Origin: Lingula anatina
Lineage: Eukaryota > Brachiopoda > Lingulata > Lingulida > Lingulidae
Length of the DNA: 55,197 bases
Direction: 5' to 3'
Assembly (NCBI RefSeq): GCF_001039355.2
Contig: NW_019774881.1
Coordinates: 457,942 to 513,138 of the forward strand
Positions 10,601 through 21,968 of this stretch are shown here, one piece after another. The position numbers and the translations under genes are program-made. The number at the start of each line of letters is the position of its first letter. Position 1 is the first letter of the stretch. Below the pieces are notes generated by a model, which did no database searches, was not told the origin of the DNA, and was given only the letters and a program-made list of their open reading frames with translations.

Positions 10601-13600
10601 TGCTCCAATTTAGTTTTGAAAACGGTGACCATTTAGAAAAGGTTCAAATGATAAGCTACAGGTTCACTGGATATAGCTAAAAACTTGTAATGAAAATAAT
10701 TAAATTGCTTTGATTTTTAATTACACACAGTCTATGCAGAAAGCAACTTACATCTCTTTTGGCTTATAAACCAATATAAACAAAGGCTACACTGAAATAA
10801 GTGGGTAAAGGATATGCCACTGTCTTGCACATACAACAGAGTAAAACAGTGTATACATCAAAATACTCACTAAAAGGGAATGTTATTCCTGCTTGCTCAA
10901 TAAGCTTCTTGTTACTTGACACATCTGTGTTTGTGAGTTCAACAAAATTTGGTATAAAATATTGATCATCTGAAAATAATAAAAAATTTAATAAAATGTT
11001 TCAGTTTGTAACTTAAAACATTAATATTTCAAAGCTTTGTTGGATAAAAAAGTAAAATTCACAGACAGAGAGAGAGAGAGAGAGAGAGTGTATGGTTGGA
11101 ACTGCAAGAGAATTTGCTTCAACGTGTAAGTGCAAAATCCCATGACCAACTGAGATGGGTGTCAGGAAGCTTCAGATACATCTACCCAACAAAACTGGAA
11201 ACACAACCAGAGTTACCATTATGTTCAAAGACTTAAGTCCCCTTTACACTGGAAGGCATCCTTTCTGTATCCCGTAGTACAGTTCCATTTGAGAGTAAAA
11301 ATATAATACTTTACTTGCCAACAACTGGCTGGTCACTGAGCATTCATTCTGCAACCAAAGAGGTGTTTGTGCCTTTTTTCTATGACCACAGCTATGCCAG
11401 TTTCGTGGTCTCACAAAGGATTCAGAAAGGATGTTGTCCAGTGTAAAGGGGGTTTAAGGGAAGTAAGTACCTTGAAGTTTCTGAAAGCAGTCTCTGGCAG
11501 CCTGGTATTGTTCCCTTCTATCTATCATCCTGGCCACCTTATCAAAGGGATCTATTACCAGTAAAGAGGGACATCTCTGGAAATGGGACTGAAATAAAAT
11601 AATGTAATACAATAATATTGTGATTAAATCAAGGTGTAATTAAAGTAGAATTTCTGAAAAATAATTTAATTGATGTAAATTCTTTTTTTTTGCAGGTGCT
11701 TCTTTTATTTATTTATTTTTTTTTGGGGGGGGGGGTTGAAGGGGGGACATACATTTGAATAAATTCAGAAGAATGCAAATTGATATGTGAAAAGGGCATT
11801 AATAGGTTACTTAGCAATGGAGATTTATATCCATCAATCCACATTTCTTGACCACGTTTACCACAATGCTTTAATATTTAAAAACCTTATCACAAAACAC
11901 CTTAATGATAACCACAAACTTCTCCTTGGCTGTAATGTTTGCCATTTTACTCCTGTTGTTACTTATTAATTTCAAAGACTGCTTATTTCATTATTCAAAA
12001 CATCGACATCTTTGTTGGTCAGAAAAAAAGTTTCAGATGCATAACCCAACCTTGGATTCAGAATTTTCTAATAAAAGGCATTAGTTGCTTTAAATGATTG
12101 ATTTTGGAAAGCACACCTGTGAGACTTCTGTCTGATAAGAACCACATGGTATATACAGCACTGCCTTAAGTGTTAACATTTGAACTTTTACTCTACACTA
12201 GTAAGTATACACAGCAATACCAGTGCACCCAGTACAAAATCATAATGCCATTCATAAATTTATTAAGGAAATATCCAGCCTGCATGTGCAAATTACCAAG
12301 ATTTTCATCTTTCTAACATAGGCAACTATAAGTATCTAGCAAGATGGATGGCCAATTGCAAAAGTTCTTTAGCTCACATGACATAATTATATAGTACAGG
12401 CTTGTCTTTGGTTTTATTGCCAAGAAAAATGTGAAAAATCACCAATATCAGCACACAGATGCAAATGTTAACATGAGTCATAATCATAAGGCAATGCATT
12501 GGACATGCATAGTCGTAGCCTCAATAGTGTGTGCTGTCCCTCAGAGCATAATAAAACGGTGGAGGTAATGAGATTATTTAAGCTAATTGAAATAACACCA
12601 AATCATATCATAAACCTCACTTCTTGGTATGTACAAATATGTTAATATTTGTGGACAGATTTATATGGGAACCTCATTTACATGTAACTCAATACAAACA
12701 TTAATTAAATAGACTAGGAAGAATTAACATAATCCTCTATTTGTATTAAAAAGAACATACATCTATTACCAATACTTTCAATGTGTTGATAATACATTCT
12801 TGATATTAACACATGAAACAATAGACTTATCCTGAATTCAGATTAGTATATCTACAAACAAAGCCCAAGTAAGTTTACAATAGTGAGGTACAGATAGCAC
12901 TCAATAATGTGTCCCTGTTTTCAATAAATGAATGTATTAAGTTTGTTAATACCTGAAACTTTTGGACTAATTCTTTGGCCTCCTCATCCCCATCTAATGC
13001 TGACCCTATGTCATCAGAGAGTTTGTGAATAAATACATCAAATGGACCCTGTTTTTCCAGATCTTCTGGCTCTTTTATCTGCAAATGAAAAACACTCTTG
13101 ATGACATCTAGTACTTTTATACTGAGAAATATCTATGAAGATAAGATCTTTAAGACTAAGTATTTAATTTTCATGAATTTTTTCAGTATATTTTTACAAA
13201 TCTAATTAAACTCCCACAAAGGTCAAGAAACACATTTACAAATGTTGAGCAATATATTTTATTTACAATAATCCAGATAGCATAATGAGCAGTTGTAATC
13301 AGTTCTTATCATATGTTTTATTTACTTGTACAGGTATTGTAAATTTCAATGCTGTTTGGAAAGATTTTGTAATTAGTGCTAGTAAGCTGATTTCAGATCT
13401 CCTATAAATCAAAATATTTTAAATTTATTTCAGTCGACTTGTTCATCTTACTAGCCAATAACCCAACTTGCAAGTTTCAACCACAATGCAGGCCAGTTTA
13501 ATCATATAGATAGATCTATATTTCAACAAATGGCTGCTCATATGAAAATGTAGAAAGTGGAATGCATGGGAATAAAAGCTCAGGGCATGTTAAAATTAAA

Positions 13601-15565
13601 ACATAAAACTACCCTAGATATGAACTAACAATGCAGTGCAATAAATCAATAAATAACAGTGTGGTTAGGTGTTATTTAGCATAGATTATATGGGGTGCAG
13701 GGGTGACCTTGTTTAAGTGTCATATGTACGAAAAAATAATATCACTGAATTTCTTTCTGAGCCTTGTATATGAGATCACGTATGTGCTGGAAGACAGTTC
13801 CATAAAAGCAATCTAAATTCCATAAATTGTTTCTTGGTCTTGATTGTGTGACAAAAATAAAATAAACTATGATGACATCTGTTTATATAAGCAGTCAAGC
13901 AAGATCTATTTCAGACCATCTTAAGACACTCCTTGATTGTCATACTGCATGTCTCTCTATTGTACTAGTCAAGGTACATAAGTGACATACATTTTAAAAA
14001 CTCTTGTATCAAATTATCAACAGTCTGATTGACCTTCAGAGAAGAATTCATCAGCAGTGTTATGTTATTTGAATAAAGCAATTTTTCTTCAATCCACAGT
14101 TAAATATTGAAATGGTTTTCCTGATAAGGTTGCTCTGATAGACATCGAAATACTGGAGGTAAACAATTTCAATATTTATCTGCTGATTGAAGAAAAAATT
14201 ACTTTAGTCTGATTGAGCTTACCCTGACAGCTTCATAGCCTGCATCCCTGAAATGGAAAACATACATAAAATCATTTACTAGTTAAAATAAAATAGTATG
14301 AGTTAAAATAAACAGCTCAAATGGTGCTATAACATAGAGTATTCTAGTACTAGTACTACAGTCTAGTATGCTTGATGCTGGGGTGAATGTATGATATACT
14401 AGTACAAATACTGACATAAAACATGTGCTACCTGACTGTGGTTTTACTATTGAAGATCTACTGATAATAAGGATGCTAAGGACATTATATATCACCATTT
14501 CTTAAGGGCAGGGAAAGGCTCAACATAGACAAGAAGAAACAAATTAGGAAAACTGTTGAAAGCCGTATAATTTAGAGAGTGCAAAGAGAGACATATAAAT
14601 TGCTACAATTATTTTACACTAAAATGGGCTTCAAAGAAGATAACTTTATAATGTTATCACTGATTAATGCACATTAATATATGCAGAGAAGTTTATTTTA
14701 CCACACTAGAAAAATACCCTGCCGCAAGATGCTTTGAACCCGTCATTTACTTAAAGAAATGTTTCATCTGGCAAGTGTTGTTTGACATATTGTCATCTGC
14801 TATACATTTGTCAATGTCTTCAGTTTTATCTCTTTTACCTCCATTTACTTGTTTGATCAGCCCCTTTCACAGTATGTAGTACACTTGGAGATGTACTGGT
14901 AACTGAACAGCCTAGCTGGCCATGTAGCAAATGCATGGTTTATCAGATCAATTCTGTTTCCAAGGACCAAAATGATAAAACCCATCATACACTGTAGCTT
15001 GAAGACATAGGTTTAAACCTGATAAAATGGTGCAAAACAGAAAAGCATATTGCTCCCTGTAAAAAGGCCCTCGATCTCTGTTACTTTGATGTCTGGAGTG
15101 TTTTGTTTTAATGTCAAGGTGAAATCAATGCAGCAGTCCATGGCCACAGCCCGATCCCGTTATACATAAGAACGCCTCTCGTTTGAGGCAGCTCCTTACA
15201 GAATGAGTTTCTGACACGGTACTCGTACACAACACAGCGATCTTAAAATTTGTATACACTGCTACACGTTACGTACTGTTCAGATTTAGGACTGGAGTGA
15301 CGGCAGTTATATACATACTTATCTCACGATACTAGATGTAAACTGACCTGCTTACCTGGGGCACCTTACACTTCACCTAGTAAAATGTTGAAACGGATCA
15401 GCGATTCTATAAGGTCTCAATCACAACTATGAAAAGGAATTTCGTTTACTTTAACTTGTCATTCGCCAATGTCCTTAGCAGACCTTACCTGCAAATATCA
15501 TGAAAACTTGCAAATCTCATCTTTTTAAACTTTTTGTCGGTAACCCAGTACCCTATCCGCTTCAT
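7675..15565 (-). CDS. ITPK1: Inositol-tetrakisphosphate 1-kinase (ITPK1), complete in 10 exons
   Basis: This is a cytosolic ATP-grasp kinase that interconverts inositol tris-, tetrakis- and pentakisphosphates on the route to InsP6. Coding exons, in order, are 15489-15565, 14223-14247, 12953-13078, 11471-11588, 10871-10969, 9960-10003, 9480-9639, 8834-8907, 8212-8392 and 7675-7805. All introns are GT-AG (320-1364 nt) and every split codon closes, giving 1035 nt and 344 residues. Family motifs in order are KRIGYWVTDKKFKKM (2-16), QGPFDVFIHKLSDD (44-57), ITFPF (near 145), the AHG histidine loop (155-157), AVLYKVY (190-196), VVKRPSLKNF (204-213), then LLGIDLII and VIDINSFPG. Asp282, Asp296 and Asn298 match the Mg-binding D, D and N of human ITPK1 (281, 295, 297 from memory). 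Exon 2 is a 25-nt microexon. The ATG at 15565 is chosen because the family starts just before this motif. The protein lacks most of the longer human C-terminal tail (414 aa). Confidence 0.97.
11067..11088. repeat. (GA)n microsatellite in ITPK1 intron 4
   Basis: About 11 GA units lie inside the fourth intron. A T-run followed by a G-run at about 11707-11735 in intron 3 is another low-complexity tract. Confidence 0.85.
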
Positions 15566-16873
15566 GTTGTCCAAAACTGTTTTAGTGTACTGAAACTGAT
15601 TAAAATACTTTTTGGTTTGGTCTGTGAAGTCAACAGTACATAGAAATACGGGCGTGAGGTCAGCTCCGATGTTTCAATGATTCCACTTCTTTATCAATCT
15701 TTATTTAGGTCAAGGTCAGTCAGGCACCTTCACGGGGGTCACGAGGTCTGAGAGAGCACAGCTGTCGGTAGGAGGTAAACATCTCTTTTCATTTTCAGCT
15801 GTAAATTCGTCAAATATGACATTGAATTAAACCTGAGTTTTGGGGTATATTTTATCGTAGAGATATGGAATAATAAAAAGCAACTTTGCATTTAATTTAA
15901 CGAGCCAACATATTAGCTTTAATCCTCCATACTGAAAACAGCGTTCACAAAAATTTACTTGCGTCTTACTCCTTATTCACAACTGAAGTAAGAAACAGCT
16001 TCATGCGGGTATAATATCTTAGAATTTGTGCGATTTCCATATGAAAAATATACAAGTTCAACTGATACTTTGATGTGAAAAAAGCATGAGGTACAGCGAT
16101 TGATGAAAGGATGTGATATTACTATTCTTTACCAGACCTGACGTATCGTACCTGTATGAAAAGTCAAAGTGATCCGTTCAGCATGGCGACAGTGTACTAG
16201 TATCCAGCGACTGAGGAAGTGTACATGTACATGTACATGTAGGTGCTAGTATACTTGAAATTCACAGTTAGACCAGGTTTTGTATCTGAGGTGTGTGTGG
16301 GGGAGTAGTAATGAGATGTCTAATTGTAATTTTGCCCAAATGAACTACATTTTTTAAATTATTTTAACAAACATATTGCTTATCTCCAGTTCAGGGAATT
16401 GTCAGCATATTATTATTAATAACCCTCATTTTATGCCAAACCCCGGTGCTGAAATATTGATATGAAATATAAGTCATAGTCCAGGTTCCAATTGCCTAGT
16501 AGAGATTCCAATCCAATTTTACAGAAAACCTCCCTTGAGTAATTCTGTTTAACAATACTTATGTGCTACCAGTATGTACAATGGGGCCATAGCAATAGTC
16601 CGAAGGTTCATTGTTCTGAATGTTCACTATAAGAACCTTCAGACCCAAGAACCCTTGATTAAAAACCTGATGAAAATGCTATGATTTTTCAGACCAATGA
16701 ACCTTTGTACACTGAAACGTACCTCTTGACAGTGCTCAGAATGTATAAGAAACTACCATGCACTACCATCAGGCTGTGGTATATTATTACCCAAAATTTT
16801 AATTAAAAATTTAATTTTTCTTTTTTTACTTTCTAGGTATTCGTCATAGACATTCCATTTCATCACATGGATA
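15566..16873. promoter_or_regulatory. Divergent intergenic region between ITPK1 and LYSET (probable shared promoter)
   Basis: The two start codons are 1.3 kb apart and point away from each other, so both promoters and 5' UTRs must lie here. The LYSET coding exon is preceded by a TTTTACTTTCTAG acceptor ending near 16837, so a non-coding first exon of LYSET is expected upstream. An AG|GTAAAC at 15773-15780 is one possible donor. A TGTACA-based palindromic run (GTACAT repeated) lies at 16221-16241. No TATA box or CpG-rich core can be assigned with confidence. Confidence 0.45.
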
Positions 16874-17341
16874 ATGAAATTTAGACAGAGAATTGCTTGG
16901 CTTCTACTGTTGTTGTACCTAATGGTAACTTTAGTCGCAGTGTATTACATCTTTGAAATCAGTGAACAGTTCAACAGCCTGGCTCTCAAACATGTGCAAG
17001 ACTATCACGATGTAGATGTGGACAAAAGTGATAAATTAAAAGACAGGGCAGGACTTCATAAAAAGGAATCTGACTCTAGTAAGGGACACAGTTCAATGTG
17101 GACTCACTTGACAGATGTCCCTATGGCTGTTTGGATTGCTGCGTGCCTCATTCCATACTTGCAGATATTTTTTGTGATCTTGACTTGCACCAAGTCTGAA
17201 CCGAAGCTGTCGGTGACATTGCTGTGGCCAGTGTATATATACCTAGGTCTGAGAGAGACGTTGTGTGGAGAGCGGGGATTAGGAGTCTCAAAAGCTGTGA
17301 ATTCACCAGTTAGTAATGGACATATATTAGTGGATACATAG
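16874..17341 (+). CDS. LYSET: LYSET / TMEM251, lysosomal enzyme trafficking factor
   Basis: This 155-residue Golgi membrane protein belongs to the family needed to keep GlcNAc-1-phosphotransferase in the Golgi, and so for mannose-6-phosphate tagging of lysosomal enzymes. The start KFRQRIAW, the first membrane segment (about 8-28) ending YYIFEISE, and the following NSLALKHVQ match the human protein. So do PYLQIFF...TCTKSEPK (94-111) inside the second membrane segment (about 83-105) and the C-terminal ILVDT (human ends LIDT, from memory). A third hydrophobic stretch spans about 112-127. The loop between segments one and two (42-78) is long and rich in Asp, Lys and Ser, which makes the protein longer than the 131-residue human short form. 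The coding sequence is one exon, with a splice acceptor 35 bases upstream of the ATG. Its divergent neighbour is ITPK1. Confidence 0.93.
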   Translation: MKFRQRIAWLLLLLYLMVTLVAVYYIFEISEQFNSLALKHVQDYHDVDVDKSDKLKDRAGLHKKESDSSKGHSSMWTHLTDVPMAVWIAACLIPYLQIFFVILTCTKSEPKLSVTLLWPVYIYLGLRETLCGERGLGVSKAVNSPVSNGHILVDT

Positions 17342-17527
17342 CAGTTGCTTTAGAAAATGCTCAATTACTTACCAGTATGTGTATAGAGTATCAGTTGGGA
17401 ATAGTGTATTTCCACACTTAACATGATATAAAGATAAAGCTAAGAAGACTGTTATATATATATATTTTATATATATATAAAATCTAAATTTACCAAATGG
17501 TGAAAGTGGGTGATAATGTTACTTTAG

Positions 17528-17869
17528 CAGGGGCGGATTTAGGCCGTCTTCTGGGTCTTCTGAAAGGCAGTCAGATTTGCAAGTTTACATTGACGGCCAT
17601 GACGGGTATCTTTTTTTTTCTGTTGGAAGACGGTCAAAAATGGAGGTTGGATCAATAAAGATAATTTGGACAGGCCCGTAGCCAGGGGGTTTGGAGGGTT
17701 CGAAAGAACCGCCCCTTTTGCTGGGAAAAGGTCCACTCTGGGTAAAATTTGATCTAGGTACATGAAGTTTTTTAAGGTCCACTTTTTCAGAAAAAGAACC
17801 CCCCTTTTGAAATGGCTGGCTATGGGCCTGTTGGAAGACTGTCAGAAAATATCTCTGGATCCGCCCCTG
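17528..17869. mobile_element. hAT-like MITE with CAGGGGCGGAT termini, host of a nested element
   Basis: The element begins CAGGGGCGGATTTA and ends GGATCCGCCCCTG, its inverted counterpart. The hexamer CTTTAG flanks it directly on both sides (17522-17527 and 17870-17875), consistent with a target duplication, although hAT elements usually make 8 bp. CAGGGGCGGATCC-type ends are common in hAT transposons. The inner part carries GTTGGAAGAC(G/T)GTCA on both arms. Another MITE (17671-17830) is inserted inside, so this one is older. Confidence 0.75.
17671..17830 (-). mobile_element. MITE family A, copy 2, nested in the hAT-like MITE
   Basis: This 160-bp element has ends CAGGCCCGTAGCCAGG and GGCTGGCTATGGGCCTG. 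The interior is the reverse complement of copy 1 at 4765-4934: the CCTAGATCAA block there appears here as TTGATCTAGG-like sequence. TTGGA flanks both sides, a plausible 5-bp target duplication. It interrupts the older element at 17528-17869, which dates this family as the more recent mover. Confidence 0.82.
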
Positions 17870-18188
17870 CTTTAGGACATTTAAGATATCAGACACTTGG
17901 ATAGATGGGATCATGAAGAGTTTATGAACAAATTTTTCTGTTTAACCATTGGCTATGCATGTAGATGGAAGGAGAAGGATTTTGACTGTTGTTGACCAAA
18001 TAACAAAATCTTTATTAAATATATCTTATAACTTAATGAACAAAGAATTAGAATTTGCTGCAGCATTATATTTAAAATGTGAAGTTGATTGCTTTACTTA
18101 CGGAAACAAAACACACAACAGAAATGGCCTATTTTCTTATCTCATGGTTTGATTAATTTCAGGCTCATTTCTGTATTGTGTGTCCATA

Positions 18189-18472
18189 CCCGCACGAAAA
18201 TGCAGTAGTATCGAAGTAGTAAAGAAGCATTAACGCAGTAGTGGTGTGGAGCATATTTGCAGTAGAAATGCAGTATAGCCTACTGCAATTCTACTTCAAA
18301 ATTTACATAGGGTTGTACAGAGGAGGAGCATTAATGCAGTAGATTAGCAGCATGATAGAAGCATGTTTCAAATATGCTAATGAGCTCCCTACTCGAAGCA
18401 GCTTTGAGGCATGTTTGCAGTATGAATGCAGTAGTCTACTGCGCTGGAGTATCTACTGCGTTTTCTTGCGGG
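18189..18472. mobile_element. MITE family C, 284 bp, rich in GCAGTAG motifs on both strands
   Basis: The terminal inverted repeats are CCCGCACGAAAATGCAGTAG at the left and the reverse complement of CCCGCAAGAAAACGCAGTAG at the right. The flanking octamers TGTCCATA and AGACCATA match at 6 of 8 positions, suggesting a decayed 8-bp target duplication (hAT-like). Inside, the motif GCAGTAG or its complement CTACTGC recurs many times, for example near 18236, 18259, 18281, 18337, 18429, 18434 and 18453. No open frame of note lies inside. Confidence 0.8.
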
Positions 18473-20746
18473 AGACCATAAGTAAAATGTTTTTTTTTAA
18501 TGAACTTTAATACTTCTGTAAAGAAGTTTACACCAGAATACTAATAATACACAATAATGGGGTCTAAGAAGGTCCAATGTAGAACATGAACGACTAATTT
18601 ATACTGTAGACTGTCAACTTGTTTACAGTGAAAATTTTTGAATAACATAAAGGTCGAGTAAACTCACATGTATGATGCTAATATTTCTTGCACACGAAGC
18701 TTGTTTTTGCACCTTGGTGAACAGATGCTTTGCAACTTGTTTTTCTTAGCCATCTTTCAGATTTACATCCTCATGTATAGTGGAAAAGTAACTAATGAGG
18801 TGAAATAAGTGGTAAATACATCTAGGGTTCAATCTTGAGCAAATGGTGCAATAATACTGAACTCATATTGCTGGCATGGTATACTTGTATCTAGTAACAA
18901 ATAACTTTATGATTCTTTTACATCTTTATTGAAGAATATTACTTCTGCTATTGTCATATTACCTTTTTTCTTACATGGTACTTGCATAATTAAACCTGAA
19001 AATGAAAGACTGTTAAACATTTAATATCTGAAGGCCAAAGATCTGTTATATTAATTTATATGGCATATGTTCAGATAAGCAGGTAAAAATAAACACAAAA
19101 GTAATCACATTCCACAAATTTTATCCAAGATTGGATTTAATAGTTCTCCAAGAGACATATTTTATTTCTCACCTTTTTGCTGTATTCATAATGCCCCTAT
19201 GTGTTATTACCTCTGCCTAGGAGGTTATGTTTTCACCCCTGTTAGTCTGTTTGTCTGTCATCAACATAATTCAAAAAGTTATGGATCGATTTTGATGAAA
19301 TTTTCAGGAACTGTCAGAAGTGGGCCAAGGAAGAGATGATTAGTTTTTGGTGCTGATTCAGATCAATAATCAATCAATAATAAAAAATATCGAATATTTA
19401 GGGTTGATACGGTATTGGATGGAGACTTTGCTGCCTTGGCGGAGGTCTGCGCTCTCGGAGTGCTTTTCTAGTTATATAAATTACGGTCATACATTGGATC
19501 ACAATATTCTGTTACGGTCTGTGTCAATAACTATATAGGCTACTAGCCCTTTGACTAATCAGACTATAAAAGTGGGCTAGTATTGAATAAAGTAACATTT
19601 TTTTTCTAGACCGATGCCTTTTTTAGGTGTAAGGTCGGCAGTAACCTTAATTAAGCTAGTGCCTAGTGGGACAAACTGCTGCCTGAAGAGATTTATTTTG
19701 ATGAAGAGAATTGTTAAAAGAGAATAGTAAGATTCTCGAGGTTCTGTTTGATCTCTTTCATTACAGATATTGAGATTTTTCCATTCGAACATACTTTTAT
19801 TAGGATAGCTAATAAAATGCAATTTATTCATAACCAAGGCATAATTACAGATCTCCAACATACTCCATTCAAAAGTTCAAAGTCATGTTGACTGGAAAAG
19901 TAATAGTAGGCTCGTTTGTATTTTAGAATGTGACAGTTTAAGGAAGGTTTATTTTAGTGTATGCACACATGGGTATTTGACACAGTCAGTACGGTAGAAA
20001 ATGGGATATATAGATTTTGGAATTTTCTTTCTTTTTCTTTTCTTTTTTCTTTTCAGCATTGAAATGAGCATGTTCAAAATGTTGTCAATTATTGATTAGT
20101 TATGTGACCTAGTTTGTGTCAAGATCGATCACGTTTTTCAATAAATTGATAAAAGGCAGGTGAAATTATTGTCTTGATAATCGTATTTTCCTCTGACAAT
20201 CGATACGATGTTTGAGTGGTAACGCTACAAATTCTGTCAGGTTAGAGAGTATTCTTATGTACAAGTACATCGTGTACCTCGTGAGTCTACACCCCCCCTT
20301 CCGTACAGTGAATACTGGGGAAAGGAGCACATGAAAAGACACAAAGTTGCGCTAAGTGGCTTGAGTCGAATTCTGCAGTGTACATAGAATATTTTTCAAA
20401 AGCCACTGTTGAGAGGAAAGACAAGTTTGGGGTTTATGTTCTGGGACAAGGAGTACGGACACGATTTACTTTGTGGCTGTGGAAGAAGATTGGTTGGTTG
20501 TTATATGTAACTGGTCTGATGATTTCCTCTGATGCCAGGGCCTCTAAAATACATGTGTAGTAAACAAAATACAATTAGTTTGTAACAGACTGCTAGTAAG
20601 CGGACCCTGCGCCGGAGTGGGGTCTGATACATTGATCATCCCTAAAAGAAGGGCGTGAACGGGACTGTGTTGTAGATAAATGCAAGCCTTCCCAGCTCGC
20701 TGTTTACTTGTACAATTAACCAAGTTTCGCCTCGGATAGACCCCCC
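18473..20746. other. Intergenic DNA, repeat-bearing, no gene recognised
   Basis: No supported coding region. A 94-codon minus-strand open frame at 19577-19861 has no family I recognise and no splice context. A pyrimidine-rich (TTTTC)n tract lies near 20028-20056. The part next to 20747 should contain the promoter and 5' UTR of the glycosyltransferase gene. Confidence 0.45.
19205..19475 (+). repeat. Interspersed repeat family B, copy 2
   Basis: The block opens ACCTCTGCCTAGGAGGTTATG and closes CTTGGCGGAGGTCTGCGCTC with GGAGTGCTTTTCTAG. The two ends are partly inverted copies (ACCTCTGCC/GGCGGAGGT). The middle holds TTATGGATCGATTTTGATG and GTCAGAAGTGGGCCAAGG. Similar sequences are common in marine invertebrate genomes (general knowledge). 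A truncated inverted copy lies at 6240-6460. Confidence 0.7.
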
Positions 20747-21968
20747 ATGGCTCGAGGACCAGAACTTTGTGGCGTGTCACTGATGCGGCTGACGTGTGTG
20801 GCTGGGATACTAGCATTGTTGTTTTGGAGTGAAAGGATAGTAGTGTTCATGAGTGTCGAACAAGACAACATACACCAAGAACATGCGACACAGGGTGCCA
20901 AGACGATTTTGCCCAAAGATGGTTTGACTGTAGACAGCGAGAAGAACGATCTGCCCACAGAGGCAGCAGGAACGAAGATGAGAGCAAAAAAACTGGGCAA
21001 AATACCCGTAGTTAGGGCCACGATTAACTCTGATGATGCGAATTCAGAAAAATCTGTGCCCAAAAAAAAACCCAAAAGATGGGTATGATAATTTGTCACG
21101 TGCGGCATATTATCAGCGTCGGAAGGAGAAAGTTAATCCGCACGATTTTCACTACATCATCAAAGAAGAAAAGTTTTGTGAAAAGCTGTCAGAGCCACCG
21201 TACCTGTTGGTGTTGATATGTTCTTATCACGACAGGGAGTATTCGAGATTAGCAGTAAGAGAGACGTGGGGAAGCGTGTCCCAGTCTCAATCATGGGTGG
21301 ACGGAAGACCTCTAAATCAAGCAGTCAAAATACTGTTCTTCGTCGGTACCCATATAGTCTCATCGTGGAACAAGAAAATCGCACACGAAAGTCAAATCCA
21401 TAGCGACATCATTTTAGAGGATTACACAGAAAGTCCTTTCAATGCGTCTATAAAAACAATAGGCGCATTTAAGTGGGCAGCAGCTTTCTGTCCTCAAGCG
21501 AAATACGTACTTAAAGTGGAAGAAGACGTGTTTATTGATATCCCCAAAGTACTTGATATTCTCAGTCATTCTAACACAGTGTACGGAGCGCGCCATGCCA
21601 AGTTTTCTGTCCAACGCAACGGGCAGTGGGCGGTGCCTTACAGCGTCTTCCCTTTTGAGACCTTTCCCCCTTTTCTTGGCGGGCCAGCGTACGCCATGTC
21701 GCTCGATCTGGCAAAACGGATTTACGAGGCGTCGGAATATTTCCCGATGATTGTTTTAGAAGATGCTTACGTTACTGGCGTTCTCAGAGAGGTAGTTGGA
21801 GCGGAAATTAAACAGTTTGAGGAATTTGGAAATTGGGGGTCAAGGCAACCTTCATCATGCGATGTTGCCCAGGGTAAAGTTATTGCTGGGAATAGACTCG
21901 AAGCAGACGACATGTTATTTTTGTGGGAAGATCTCAAGGATTCTCATTTGAGGGAGAAGTGCGGTTAA
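20747..21968 (+). CDS. GT31-family beta-1,3-glycosyltransferase (beta-1,3-galactosyltransferase-like), with a one-base frameshift
   Basis: This is a Golgi type II glycosyltransferase. After a short N-terminus, a signal anchor spans about residues 13-34 (MRLTCVAGILALLFW...), then a charged stem. The catalytic domain has the GT31 marks in order: RLAVRETWG (matching I/LRxTWG), the metal-binding acidic motif KVEEDVFID (normally xDDDV), FPPFLGGPAYAMS, and LEDAYVTGVL (the EDVYVG motif). One NAS sequon is present. The catalytic frame (open from 21033 to the TAA at 21966-21968) and the anchor frame (from the ATG at 20747) differ by one base. The anchor frame ends at TGA 21086-21088, just past an A9 run at 21062-21070. 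Reading eight As would give a 406-residue protein of normal size. The cause may be an assembly or read error, a null allele or slippage. The gene appears intronless. The acceptor sugar cannot be told from sequence. Confidence 0.85.

Noticed and set aside
20378-20560. 60-codon frame upstream of the glycosyltransferase, considered as an alternative N-terminus
   Set aside because: The signal anchor is already encoded from 20747, and no splice sites join the two.
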